Under the pieces are notes generated by a model. The model saw only the letters and a list, made by a program, of their open reading frames with translations, was not told where the DNA came from and did no database searches. Shown here in pieces: positions 28,795-36,974 of a stretch of DNA of 64,000 nt. This DNA comes from Pengzhenrongella sp031582905 (GTDB lineage Bacteria; Actinomycetota; Actinomycetes; Actinomycetales; Cellulomonadaceae): positions 2,852,001-2,916,000 of the forward strand of contig NZ_CP133990.1 of the NCBI RefSeq assembly GCF_031582905.1. Reading direction: 5' to 3'. The position numbers and the translations under genes are program-made. Each line of letters begins with the position of its first letter. Position 1 is the first letter of the stretch.

Positions 28795-29630
28795 GTGCAC
28801 CCCACCACCGACCCGCTCGTTATCGCCCACCGCGGCGACTCCCGGTCGTTCCGGGAGAACACCGTCGCGGCGGTCGAGGCCGCCGTCATCACCGGCGCCG
28901 ACGCGATCGAGGTCGACGTCCAGCTCGCGGCCGACGGCACCCTCGTCGCCGTGCACGACGACACGTTCGAGCGGCTGTGGGGCGACCCTCGCCCGGTCGC
29001 GGCCATGACGTGGGACGAGATCAGGGGCTGGGGACGGCCGAGCAGCGCGTCCCGCGCCTGGCGGACCTGCTGGAGATCTCCCGGTCCAGCGGCATCCCGC
29101 TCGTGCTGGACCAGAAGCACCCCGTCGCCGCGATGGCCGCGGCGCGCCTGGTCGACCGCATGCACGTGCCCACCACGGCCTTCTGCGGGTCCACCGAGGG
29201 GCTCGTCGCGATCCGGGCCGCTCGCCCGGACGCGACCATCTACCTCAACGACGCCGCGTACACCCCGCCGGACATCCGGCTGCTCGCGACCGTCCGGCCG
29301 CAGTTCTACAACCCGCTGTGGACGAACCTGTCCCCCGGGACGGTGCACGCGATGCGGACGTTCGGCATCGCGCTGTGCTGCTGGACGCCCAACGAGGACG
29401 CCGACCTCGCGCTCGTGCTGGACCTCGGCGTCGACGCCGTCATGACCGACCGCCCCGGCCGGCTGCGGGCGCTGCTCGAGGAGCGCGCGGACGCCGGTCG
29501 GCGCCCGGCCGCCACGTCGCCGACGACGCCCGGGCCCACGTCCTCCCAGCCCGCGGTGTATCAGCCTGCGGTGTCCCGACCCGCGGTGCCGGCGGTCCCG
29601 CAGCGCGCCCTCAGCGGCGCCGCAGGGTGA
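28795..29630 (+). CDS. Glycerophosphodiester phosphodiesterase (one frameshift)
   Basis: Hydrolyses glycerophosphodiesters to glycerol-3-phosphate and an alcohol. It begins VIAHRGDSRSFRENT with the HRG...E catalytic motif and the metal-binding EVDVQLAADG and HDDTFERL. The C-terminal barrel includes CCWTPNEDADLALVLDLGVD. One base is missing near 29027; restored length is 278 residues. No signal peptide is visible, so it is cytosolic. GTG at 28795 has a GGAGG ribosome binding site. The C-terminal 40 residues are a Pro/Ala/Val repeat, and the last 20 bases overlap folA on the other strand. Confidence 0.87.
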
Positions 29631-30108
29631 GGTAGCGGTACCGCGTCCCCGTCGTGGACGTGTGCCACCCCTCCTCGGGGTCGGTGCGCACGGGCCGCCA
29701 CACCGCCGGGTCGACCGGCGGGGCGACGGCGTCACCGGCCACCTCGACGTCGACCTCGGTGATCTCGAGCAGGTCGGCGCGGTCGAGGAACGCGGTGTAG
29801 ACCTGCCCGCCCCCGATCACCCACGCGTCGCGGCCGGCGAGGACCCGGACGGCGTCGGGCACGCCCGCGACCACGACGGCGCCCGGCGCGTCCCAGCCCG
29901 CGGTGCGGGTCAGGACGACGTTGTCCCGCCCGGGCAGGGGGCGGAAGCGCGGGGGCAGGGAGTCCCACGTGGCGCGCCCCATGACCACGGGGTGCCCGGC
30001 GGTCAGCCGGCGGAACCGGGCCAGGTCCTCCGGGACCCGCCACGGGATGCCGCCGTCGTGCCCGATGACCCCGGCCGGCGTCTGCGCCCAGATCATGGCC
30101 AGCGTCAT
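29611..30108 (-). CDS. folA: Dihydrofolate reductase
   Basis: Reduces dihydrofolate to tetrahydrofolate with NADPH, regenerating the cofactor oxidised by thymidylate synthase encoded immediately upstream. The 165 residues contain MIWAQTPAGVIGHDGGIPWRV, VVMGRATWDSLP and VIGGGQVY. ATG at 30108 lies seven bases after the thyA stop, so the two genes are co-transcribed and probably translationally coupled. Confidence 0.94.
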   Translation of the reverse strand: MTLAMIWAQTPAGVIGHDGGIPWRVPEDLARFRRLTAGHPVVMGRATWDSLPPRFRPLPGRDNVVLTRTAGWDAPGAVVVAGVPDAVRVLAGRDAWVIGGGQVYTAFLDRADLLEITEVDVEVAGDAVAPPVDPAVWRPVRTDPEEGWHTSTTGTRYRYLTLRRR

Positions 30109-30115
30109 CGGACGG

Positions 30116-30979
30116 TCACACCGCGACCGGCGCCGCGATGGCGGGGTGGTGCCGGTACCCGACGACCCGGACGTCGTCGAGCGTGTACTCGAAGAGCGAC
30201 GGCGCACGGCGCAGCTCGAGCGTGGGCAGCGGGTACGGCTCGCGGGTGAGCTGCTCGGTGACCTGGTCGACGTGGTTGTCGTAGATGTGGCAGTCCCCGC
30301 CGGTCCAGATGAACTCGCCGACCTCGAGGCCGACCTGCTGGGCGACCATGTGGGTGAGCAGCGCGTACGACGCGATGTTGAACGGCACCCCGAGGAACAG
30401 GTCGGCGCTGCGCTGGTAGAGCTGGCAGGAGAGGCGGCCGTCGGCGACGTAGAACTGGAAGAACGCGTGGCAGGGCGCGAGCGCCATCGCGTCCAGGTCC
30501 GCGACGTTCCACGCCGAGACGATGATGCGACGGGAGTCCGGGTCGGACCGCAGCTGGTCGAGCACGCGCGCGATCTGGTCGATGTGGGCGCCGTCCGGCG
30601 TGGGCCACGAGCGCCACTGCACGCCGTAGACCGGGCCCAGGTCACCGTCCGCGTCGGCCCACTCGTCCCAGATCGTCACCCCGCGGTCCTGCAGGGAGCG
30701 GACGTTGGACTCCCCGCGCAGGAACCACAGCAGCTCCTCCACGATCGCCTTGGTGAAGACCCGCTTGGTGGTGACCAGCGGGAAGCCGGCACGCAGGTCG
30801 AACCGCATCTGGTGCCCGAAGACGCTGCGCGTGCCGGTGCCTGTCCGGTCCGCCTTGGGCGTCCCGGTCTCCAGGACGAGCCGCAGCAGGTCCTCGTAGG
30901 GGGTGGGGACGGGCGTGTGCGGCGACGGCGTGGCGGCTGCGGCCGGCGGGAGCGCCGTGGGCGGCGTGGGCGCGGTCAT
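30116..30979 (-). CDS. thyA: Thymidylate synthase
   Basis: Methylates dUMP to dTMP using methylenetetrahydrofolate. The active-site cysteine is in LAPCHAFFQFYV, with RTGTGTRSVFG near the N-terminus and QRSADLFLGVPFNIASYA later. From ATG 30979 it has 287 residues with an Ala/Pro-rich N-terminal extension of about 25. I chose this start over the one at 30988 because TACGAT lies exactly seven bases upstream (leaderless) and contributes part of the earlier codons. Confidence 0.95.
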   Translation of the reverse strand: MTAPTPPTALPPAAAATPSPHTPVPTPYEDLLRLVLETGTPKADRTGTGTRSVFGHQMRFDLRAGFPLVTTKRVFTKAIVEELLWFLRGESNVRSLQDRGVTIWDEWADADGDLGPVYGVQWRSWPTPDGAHIDQIARVLDQLRSDPDSRRIIVSAWNVADLDAMALAPCHAFFQFYVADGRLSCQLYQRSADLFLGVPFNIASYALLTHMVAQQVGLEVGEFIWTGGDCHIYDNHVDQVTEQLTREPYPLPTLELRRAPSLFEYTLDDVRVVGYRHHPAIAAPVAV

Positions 30980-30986
30980 GGCCGCC

Positions 30987-30992
30987 ATCGTA
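30987..30992 (-). promoter_or_regulatory. -10 element of thyA-folA, leaderless
   Basis: TACGAT on the minus strand, seven bases before ATG 30979, with a possible -35 CTGACG 16 bases further upstream. Confidence 0.55.
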
Positions 30993-31049
30993 GGTCGCCG
31001 CCGGCGCTCGTCAGCCCGGCGGCACCGTGCCGTGGCTCATCCCCCGCGT

Positions 31050-31055
31050 GATACT
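31050..31055 (+). promoter_or_regulatory. -10 element of aldehyde dehydrogenase gene
   Basis: GATACT lies six bases before ATG 31062; the same hexamer at the same distance precedes ispG. Confidence 0.45.
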
Positions 31056-31061
31056 CGAGGG

Positions 31062-32542
31062 ATGTCCCACGCGACACCCAGCGCCCTGCCCCGCGACCTC
31101 GCGCACCACGTCCCGACCGGCCTGCTGGTCGACGGCGAGTGGCGCCCGGCGCAGGGCGGCGGCACGTTCGCCGTCGACGACCCCGCGACCGGCCGGACGC
31201 TCACCGAGGTCGCCGACGCCGGCCCCGAGGACGGGCTCGACGCGCTCGCCGCCGCGCACGCCACCGCGCCGGCGTGGCGCGACGTCGCCCCACGGGAGCG
31301 CGCCGAGCTGCTGCGCGCGGTGTTCGAGACGCTCGTCGCCCGGACCGAGGACTTCGCCGCCCTCATCACCGCGGAGGGCGGCAAGCCGCTCGCCGAGGCC
31401 CGCGCCGAGGTCGCCTACGCGGCCGACTACGTGCGGTGGTTCTCCGAGCAGGCGGTCCGCGTCGGTGGGCTGACCCGCACCGCACCGTCCGGGACCAACC
31501 GGCAGCTCGTCCTGCGCCGACCGGTCGGCCCCGCGCTGCTCATCACGCCGTGGAACTTCCCCTCGCGATGATCACCCGCAAGGTCGCGCCCGCGCTCGCC
31601 GCGGGCTGCACCGTCGTCGTCAAGCCCGCCGAGCTGACGCCGTTGACCACCGCGCTGTTCGCCGAGGTCGTGCGCGACGAGCTCGAGCGCCGCGGCCTGC
31701 CGACCGGCGTGGTCGCCGTCGTGCCCACGTCCTCCGCGAGCGCGCTCAGCGAGCCGCTGCTCGCCGACCCGCGGCTGCGCAAGCTGTCGTTCACCGGGTC
31801 GACGGAGGTGGGCCGGATCCTGCTGCGGGGCGCCGCCCAGAACGTGCTGCGCACCTCGATGGAGCTCGGTGGCAACGCGCCGTTCCTCGTGTTCGACGAC
31901 GCCGACGTGCCCGCCGCGGTCGAGGGCGCCGTCGCGGCCAAGATGCGCAACTCCGGGCAGACCTGCGTCGCCGCCAACCGCTTCCTCGTGCACGAGCGGG
32001 TCGCCGGGGAGTTCACCGCCGGGCTCGCCGAGGCGTTCCGCGGGCTCGTCGTCGGGCCCGGCGCCGATCCTGCGACGACCGTGGGGCCGCTCATCGAGGA
32101 GCGCGCGGCGGTCCGGGTGGACGAGGTCGTGCAGGAGGCCGTCGACGGCGGCGCCCGCGTCACGGTCGGCGGCGGGCGGCCGGACGGCCCCGGCTGGTTC
32201 TACCGACCGACCGTGCTGACCGGGGTGGACCCCGGGGCCCGCGCCGTGCGCGAGGAGGTCTTCGGTCCGGTGGCGCCGGTCGTGACGTTCGGGTCCGAGG
32301 CCGAGGGCCTCGAGCTGGCGAACGCGTCGGAGTTCGGGCTGGTCGCGTACGCCTACACCCGGGACGTGGGCCGGGCGCTGCGGGTCGCCGAGGGGCTCGA
32401 GGCCGGGATGGTCGGGCTCAACCGCGGCATGGTGTCCGACGCCAGCGCGCCGTTCGGGGGCGTCAAGCACTCCGGGCTCGGCCGCGAGGGCGGCGAGGCG
32501 GGCATCGAGGAGTACCTCGAGAGCGTGTACGTCGCGCTGTAA
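31062..32542 (+). CDS. NAD(P)-dependent aldehyde dehydrogenase, succinate-semialdehyde type (one frameshift)
   Basis: A 493-residue aldehyde dehydrogenase. It contains the cofactor motif LLITPWNFP, the catalytic Glu region TSMELGGNAPFLVF, the catalytic Cys in NSGQTCVAANRFLV and EVFGPVAPV. Closest in style to GabD succinate-semialdehyde dehydrogenases (SDASAPFGGVKHSGLGREGG), but the substrate is not proven. The frame breaks near 31559 at WNFP, where one base is missing in a C-run (TTCCCCTCG). Coding resumes at once with LAMITRKVAPALAAG. The start follows GATACT by six bases. Confidence 0.9.
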
Positions 32543-32588
32543 AGCCGCTGGTGCCGTGGCCCGTGGCAGTGCCGGCACGGGGGCTGGT

Positions 32589-32594
32589 TAGGGT
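32589..32594 (+). promoter_or_regulatory. -10 element of azlCD, leaderless
   Basis: TAGGGT lies seven bases before GTG 32602, identical to the arrangement at the CapA gene. Confidence 0.55.
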
Positions 32595-32601
32595 GGCCGC
32601 C

Positions 32602-33370
32602 GTGTCCCGCCGGCCCCTCGCCCCACGCGCACGCCCGAGGAGCGCGGCGCCGTCCGGCAGGCGGTCAGCGTCTCGGTCGCGACCGGGCTGTACGGGGTCT
32701 CGTTCGGTGCGCTGTCGGTCGCCGCGGGCCTGGACGTGCTGCAGACCATGGCGCTGAGCCTGCTGCTGTTCTCCGGCGGATCGCAGTTCGCGTTCATCGG
32801 TGTCGTCGGCGCCGGCGGCGCCCTCGCGGCGGTCGCGACGGCCGGACTGCTCGGTGCGCGCAACGGCCTGTACGGCGTACAGGTGGCACCGCTGCTCGGT
32901 GCCCGCGGTTGGCGGCGACCGCTCGCCGCGCACCTGACCATCGACGAGTCGACCGCCGTCGGGACCGCGCAGACGACGCCGTCCGCGGTCCGTGCCGGGT
33001 TCTGGTGGACGGGTGCCGGCGTCTTCGCGCTGTGGAACGCGTTCACGCTCGCCGGTGCGCTCCTCGGCGACGCCCTGGGCGACCCGTCCCGCTACGGCCT
33101 GGACGCGGCCGCGGCCGCCGCCTTCCTCGGGCTGCTGTGGCCGCGGCTCGCCACCCGGCTCGCCCGGGTCACCGCGGTCGCCGCGCTCGGGGTCGCCCTG
33201 GCCCTGACGCCGCTCGCCCCCGCCGGCGTCCCGGTCCTCGCCGCGGCCGCGGTCGCGGTCGTCCTCGGGTGGCGGGCGCCGGCCGGCAGCGTCCCCGTCG
33301 TCCCCACGGACGCCGCCCCGGGCACGGGGTCGAGCCCGCACACCGACGCCCGCCCCCGGAGGCACCGTGA
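32602..33370 (+). CDS. azlC: AzlC branched-chain amino acid exporter subunit (two frameshifts)
   Basis: The large subunit of the AzlCD (BrnFE-type) exporter. The conserved core is VSVATGLYGVSFGALSVA, then LSLLLFSGGSQFAFIGVVG and NGLYGVQVAPLLG, with six or more transmembrane helices. The leaderless GTG at 32602 is out of phase with the core, so one base is missing between 32611 and 32630. A second missing base near 33345 would bring the stop to 33370, overlapping the azlD GTG (GTGA). Restored length is 256 residues. Confidence 0.83.
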
Positions 33371-33684
33371 ACCCCGACGTCGCGACCTGGCTGGCCGTCC
33401 TGGCGGCGTCCGCCGTCTGCTTCGGGATCAAGCTCGTGGGCCACCTCGTCCCCGAGCACTGGCTCGCGGAGCCGCGGGTCGCCCGCACCGCGTCCCTCGT
33501 CACGGTCGCGCTGCTCGCCGCGCTCGTCGCAGTCCAGACGGTGACGACCGGGCAGGCGGTGAGCCTGGACGCGCGCCTGCCGGCGCTCGTGGTCGCCGCC
33601 GTCGCGCTCGCGCTGCGCGCACCGTTCGTCGTCGTGGTCATCCTCGCAGCGGGGACCGCGGCCGGGCTGCGCGCGCTCGGCTGA
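33367..33684 (+). CDS. azlD: AzlD branched-chain amino acid exporter small subunit
   Basis: A 105-residue membrane protein with three or four hydrophobic segments (WLAVLAASAVCFGIKLVGHL, SLVTVALLAALVAV, LALRAPFVVVVILAAGTAAG). It is the usual partner of AzlC. GTG at 33367 lies behind GGAGG and overlaps the inferred azlC stop. Confidence 0.88.
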   Translation: MNPDVATWLAVLAASAVCFGIKLVGHLVPEHWLAEPRVARTASLVTVALLAALVAVQTVTTGQAVSLDARLPALVVAAVALALRAPFVVVVILAAGTAAGLRALG

Positions 33685-33790
33685 CGCGACCCGGACCCCG
33701 CGGCGGCTAGCCTCGTCCGGGACCGTCCATCGACCCGGGAGCCACCGTGCGCGCACCGACACCGTCCGACGCGACCGAGACCCGGCGCTG

Positions 33791-34379
33791 ATGGCCCTGT
33801 TCCGCGAGACCGCCGACGTCTCGGTCCGCCCCGCCGTCCGGGGGACGAGGACGCGATCGCCGACGTCCAGCTCGACGCGTGGCGCGCGACGCACGCGGAG
33901 GTGGTGGGTGTCGACGCCCTGAGCGCCCTGGACCGCGACGCCGTCCGCGCCCAGTGGGCCGCGGCGATCACCCGGCCGCCCGGCCCCGGCTACCGCGTGC
34001 TGGTGGCGTGCGAGGGCGCGACCGTGGTCGGCCTGGCGGCGGTGGCCCCGCTGCCCGCGCCGGAGGACTCCCCGCTGGCCGCACCGGGTGGCGAGCTGCT
34101 CGCGCTCGAGGTCGCGCCGGGGGCTCGCCGGTCGGGGCACGGGTCGCGGCTGCTGACGGCGGTCGTCGACGGGCTGCGCCAGGACGGCGCCGACCACCTG
34201 CTGGCCTGGGTGCTCGACGGCGACGCGGCGCGCGGGCAGTTCCTGCGGTCCGCCGGCCTGGGACCGGACGGGACGGTGCGCGAGCTCGCCACCGGACCGG
34301 TCGCGGCCGACCAGGGCCCGGACGGCTCCCCGCCGTCGTGCGCACGGTCGCCGAGCACCGCTGGACCGCGGCGATCTGA
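33791..34379 (+). CDS. GNAT family N-acetyltransferase (two frameshifts)
   Basis: An acetyl-CoA-dependent N-acetyltransferase of about 196 residues and unknown substrate. After VSVRPAVRG, a missing base near 33838 (probably GGGCGAC) leads into DEDAIADVQLDAWRATHAEV. The core has LLALEVAPGARRSGHGSRLL, the acetyl-CoA-binding loop, and AWVLDGDAARGQFLRSAGLG. A second missing C near 34332 restores the end VVRTVAEHRWTAAI. ATG at 33791 is tentative: a GTG at 33747 with a good ribosome binding site opens a frame that ends at TGATG here and may be the real start with a third lost base. Confidence 0.78.
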
Positions 34380-34389
34380 CCGCTCCGGG

Positions 34390-34836
34390 CTACGACTCCT
34401 TGCGCAGCCGCGCGGCGAGCCGCAGCGCGGCGCGGGCCCGGCGGCGATCCCCCGCGGCGTCGTACGCGAACCCGAGCCGGAACCGGGCTGCCCAGTCCTC
34501 GGGGTGCGCCTCAGCCTCGACCCGCGCGGCCCCGAACGCCTCGCGCGCCGCGGCCCGGTCGATCCGTCCGCTCGGGAACCGCGGCAGGGTGTCCTCCGGC
34601 AGCTCGCCGCGCGCGGCGAGCTCGTCCGCCATCCGCTGGACGGTGGCGCCGAGCATCCACTCCCGCACGATCAACCCGACGGCGAGCAGCGGCAGGAGCA
34701 GCACGCCGAGCCCGAGCAGGACCCCGACCGGCTCGCCGGTCGCGATGAGCGCGACCCCGCGCAGCGCGACCACGACGACGTAGATCGCCAGCAGCGCCGT
34801 GAGCGCCAGGGCACCGAGGACCGCCCGCTTCCTCAC
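34390..34836 (-). CDS. Small membrane protein with TPR-like end
   Basis: A 148-residue protein. Two transmembrane segments (VLGALALTALLAIYVVVVAL and VLLGLGVLLLPLLAVGLIV) precede a soluble C-terminal region (WAARFRLGFAYDAAGDRRRA) that resembles one tetratricopeptide unit. GTG at 34836 overlaps the dapB stop (GTGA), so it is the last gene of the pnp-M16-dapB group. Function is unknown. Confidence 0.8.
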   Translation of the reverse strand: MRKRAVLGALALTALLAIYVVVVALRGVALIATGEPVGVLLGLGVLLLPLLAVGLIVREWMLGATVQRMADELAARGELPEDTLPRFPSGRIDRAAAREAFGAARVEAEAHPEDWAARFRLGFAYDAAGDRRRARAALRLAARLRKES

Positions 34837-35621
34837 GGTGCCGTCACCGTGCCCGGCGACCCCGCGCCGTCCAGCCCGAGGAGAGCCTCGAGCCCGACGG
34901 TCAGACCGGGCCGGTCGCCGATCCGGCGCACCGCGAGCAGGACGCCGGGCATGAACGAGGCACGGTCGAACGAGTCGTGGCGGATGGTGAGCTGCTCGCC
35001 GGGGTTCCCGAGCAGGATCTCCTCGTGGGCGACGAGCCCACGCAGCCGGACGCTGTGGACGCGGACCCCGTCGACGTCCGCCCCGCGCGCACCCTCCAGA
35101 CCGGTCGCGGTGGCGTCCGGCATGGCGCCGAGCCCGCCGGCCTCGCGCGCCGCGGCGATCGCGGCGGCCGTGTGCCGCGCGGTGCCCGACGGCGCATCGA
35201 CCTTGTCCGGGTGGTGCAGCTCGACGACCTCGGCGGACTCGAACCAGCGCGCCGCCTGCGCGGCGAACGACATCGCCAGCACGGCACCGAGCGCGAAGTT
35301 GGGGGCGACGAGCACGCCGACGCCGGGTGCCTCGGCGAGGTGGTCGCGCACCCGGCCGAGGGACGCCGCGGTCCAGCCGGTCGCCCCGACGACGGCGTGC
35401 ACGCCGGCGTCGACCAGGGCGTGCACGTTGGCCTCGGTGACGTCCGGGACGGTGACGTCGACGGCCACGGTCGCACCCGCGGCGGCGGCCGCGGCCGGGG
35501 CGTCCCCGCGGTGCAGGGCCGCCGCGAGCTCGAGGTCGGGCGCGCCGCGGACGGCGTCGCACACCTGGGTCCCCATGCGCCCACCGGCGCCCAGCACCGC
35601 GACCCTCAGCGGGGCGGTCAC
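34833..35621 (-). CDS. dapB: 4-hydroxy-tetrahydrodipicolinate reductase
   Basis: Reduces the DapA product in lysine/diaminopimelate synthesis. The 262 residues begin with the NAD(P)-binding LRVAVLGAGGRMG, then GATGWT, and the catalytic VELHHPDKVDAPSGTA. GTG at 35621 overlaps the stop of the M16 peptidase gene. Placement behind pnp and an M16 peptidase is a common actinobacterial arrangement. Confidence 0.95.
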   Translation of the reverse strand: MTAPLRVAVLGAGGRMGTQVCDAVRGAPDLELAAALHRGDAPAAAAAAGATVAVDVTVPDVTEANVHALVDAGVHAVVGATGWTAASLGRVRDHLAEAPGVGVLVAPNFALGAVLAMSFAAQAARWFESAEVVELHHPDKVDAPSGTARHTAAAIAAAREAGGLGAMPDATATGLEGARGADVDGVRVHSVRLRGLVAHEEILLGNPGEQLTIRHDSFDRASFMPGVLLAVRRIGDRPGLTVGLEALLGLDGAGSPGTVTAP

Positions 35622-36973
35622 GGCTGCGTCCCGGCACCGCCCGAGCCGACCGGCCCGACGAGGACGCGTGAGCGGGGCATCGCGGCGAGCTCGCCGGCGA
35701 GCACCCGGACCTCCTCGGCGGTGACGGCACGGATCCGCTCGAGCGACTCGTCGAGGCCGAGGATCTCCCCGTGCACGAGCTCGGACTTGCCGAGGCGGCC
35801 CATGCGGGACCCGGTGTCCTCCATGCCGAGCACGAGGCCACCGGAGAGCTGGCCGATGCTGCGCTCGAGCTCACCCGGCGTGAGCCCGTCGTTCGCGAGT
35901 CGCTCCCACTCCTCGGCGAGCAGCGCGGTGACCTCGTCGACCTTGGCCGGCGTGCACCCCGCGTACAGCCCGAAGACGCCGGTGTCGGCGTGCCCGGACG
36001 AGAACGAGTAGGTCGAGTAGGCCAGGCCCCGCTTCTCGCGGATCTCCTGGAACAGCCGCGACGACATCCCGCCGCCCAGTGCGGCGTTGAGCACCGACAG
36101 CACGAACCGGCGGGGATCGGTGGCGGTGAGCCCCGGTCCGCCGATGAGGACGTTGGCCTGCTCGGTGGGTCGGTGCACGACGACGTCGGCACCGGTCTGC
36201 GGCGTCCACGCGGCGACGAGGCCGTCCTCACCACGACGGGCGAGCGGTGCGACCGACGACGACGTGTCCCAGCCACCGGCCCCGAGCGCGTCGAGGACCT
36301 GCGCGCACAGCGCGTCGTGGTCGACGCCGCCCGCAGCCGTCACGACGAGCGTGCGGGGGCCGTAGTGCTCGCGGTAGTGGTCCCAGACCGCCGCGCGCGG
36401 GACCGCCATGATCGAGTCGGGCGTGCCGCCGATCGGGCGGCCCAGCGGGTGCGAGCCGAGCACCGCGGTGGCGAACTGCTCGTGCGCGACGTCCGACGGG
36501 TCGTCGTCGTTCATCGCGAGCTCTTCGAGGATGACCCCGCGCTCGGTCTCGAGCTCGCCGGCGTCCAGGCGCGCGGAGGTGACCATGTCCGTGATGACGT
36601 CGACCGCCATCGGCAGGTCGAGGTCGAGCACCCGGGCGTAGTAGCAGGTGTGCTCCTTGCCGGTCGCCGCGTTGGCCTCGCCGCCGACGGCGTCGAACGC
36701 CTCCGCGATGTCCATCGCGCTGCGCCGGGCCGTGCCCTTGAACAGCAGGTGCTCGAGGAAGTGCGTCGAGCCGTGGTGGCCGTCACGCTCGTCACGCGAG
36801 CCGACGCCCACCCAGGCCCCGACGGTGGCCGAGCGCAGGCCGGGCATGCGCTCGGTCAGGACCCGCACACCGCCGGGCAGGACGGAGCGGCGCACGATGG
36901 CGCCGCCGTCCTGCCCGGCGGAGAGCTCGCTGCCCGGGTCACCGGGCACCGCGAGCGGGAGTGCGAGCGGCAC
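35618..36973 (-). CDS. M16 family zinc metallopeptidase
   Basis: A pitrilysin/processing-peptidase-like protein of 451 residues. The inverted zinc motif HFLEH is at residues 71-75 (HGSTHFLEHLLFKGTA), with the third ligand in ERGVILEELAM. The C-terminal M16_C domain includes GGGMSSRLFQEIREKRGLAY. The first 25 residues are not a signal peptide, so it probably acts in the cytoplasm. GTG at 36973 starts one base after the pnp stop, and dapB overlaps its end. Substrate unknown. Confidence 0.92.
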   Translation of the reverse strand: MPLALPLAVPGDPGSELSAGQDGGAIVRRSVLPGGVRVLTERMPGLRSATVGAWVGVGSRDERDGHHGSTHFLEHLLFKGTARRSAMDIAEAFDAVGGEANAATGKEHTCYYARVLDLDLPMAVDVITDMVTSARLDAGELETERGVILEELAMNDDDPSDVAHEQFATAVLGSHPLGRPIGGTPDSIMAVPRAAVWDHYREHYGPRTLVVTAAGGVDHDALCAQVLDALGAGGWDTSSSVAPLARRGEDGLVAAWTPQTGADVVVHRPTEQANVLIGGPGLTATDPRRFVLSVLNAALGGGMSSRLFQEIREKRGLAYSTYSFSSGHADTGVFGLYAGCTPAKVDEVTALLAEEWERLANDGLTPGELERSIGQLSGGLVLGMEDTGSRMGRLGKSELVHGEILGLDESLERIRAVTAEEVRVLAGELAAMPRSRVLVGPVGSGGAGTQP

Positions 36974-36974
36974 G

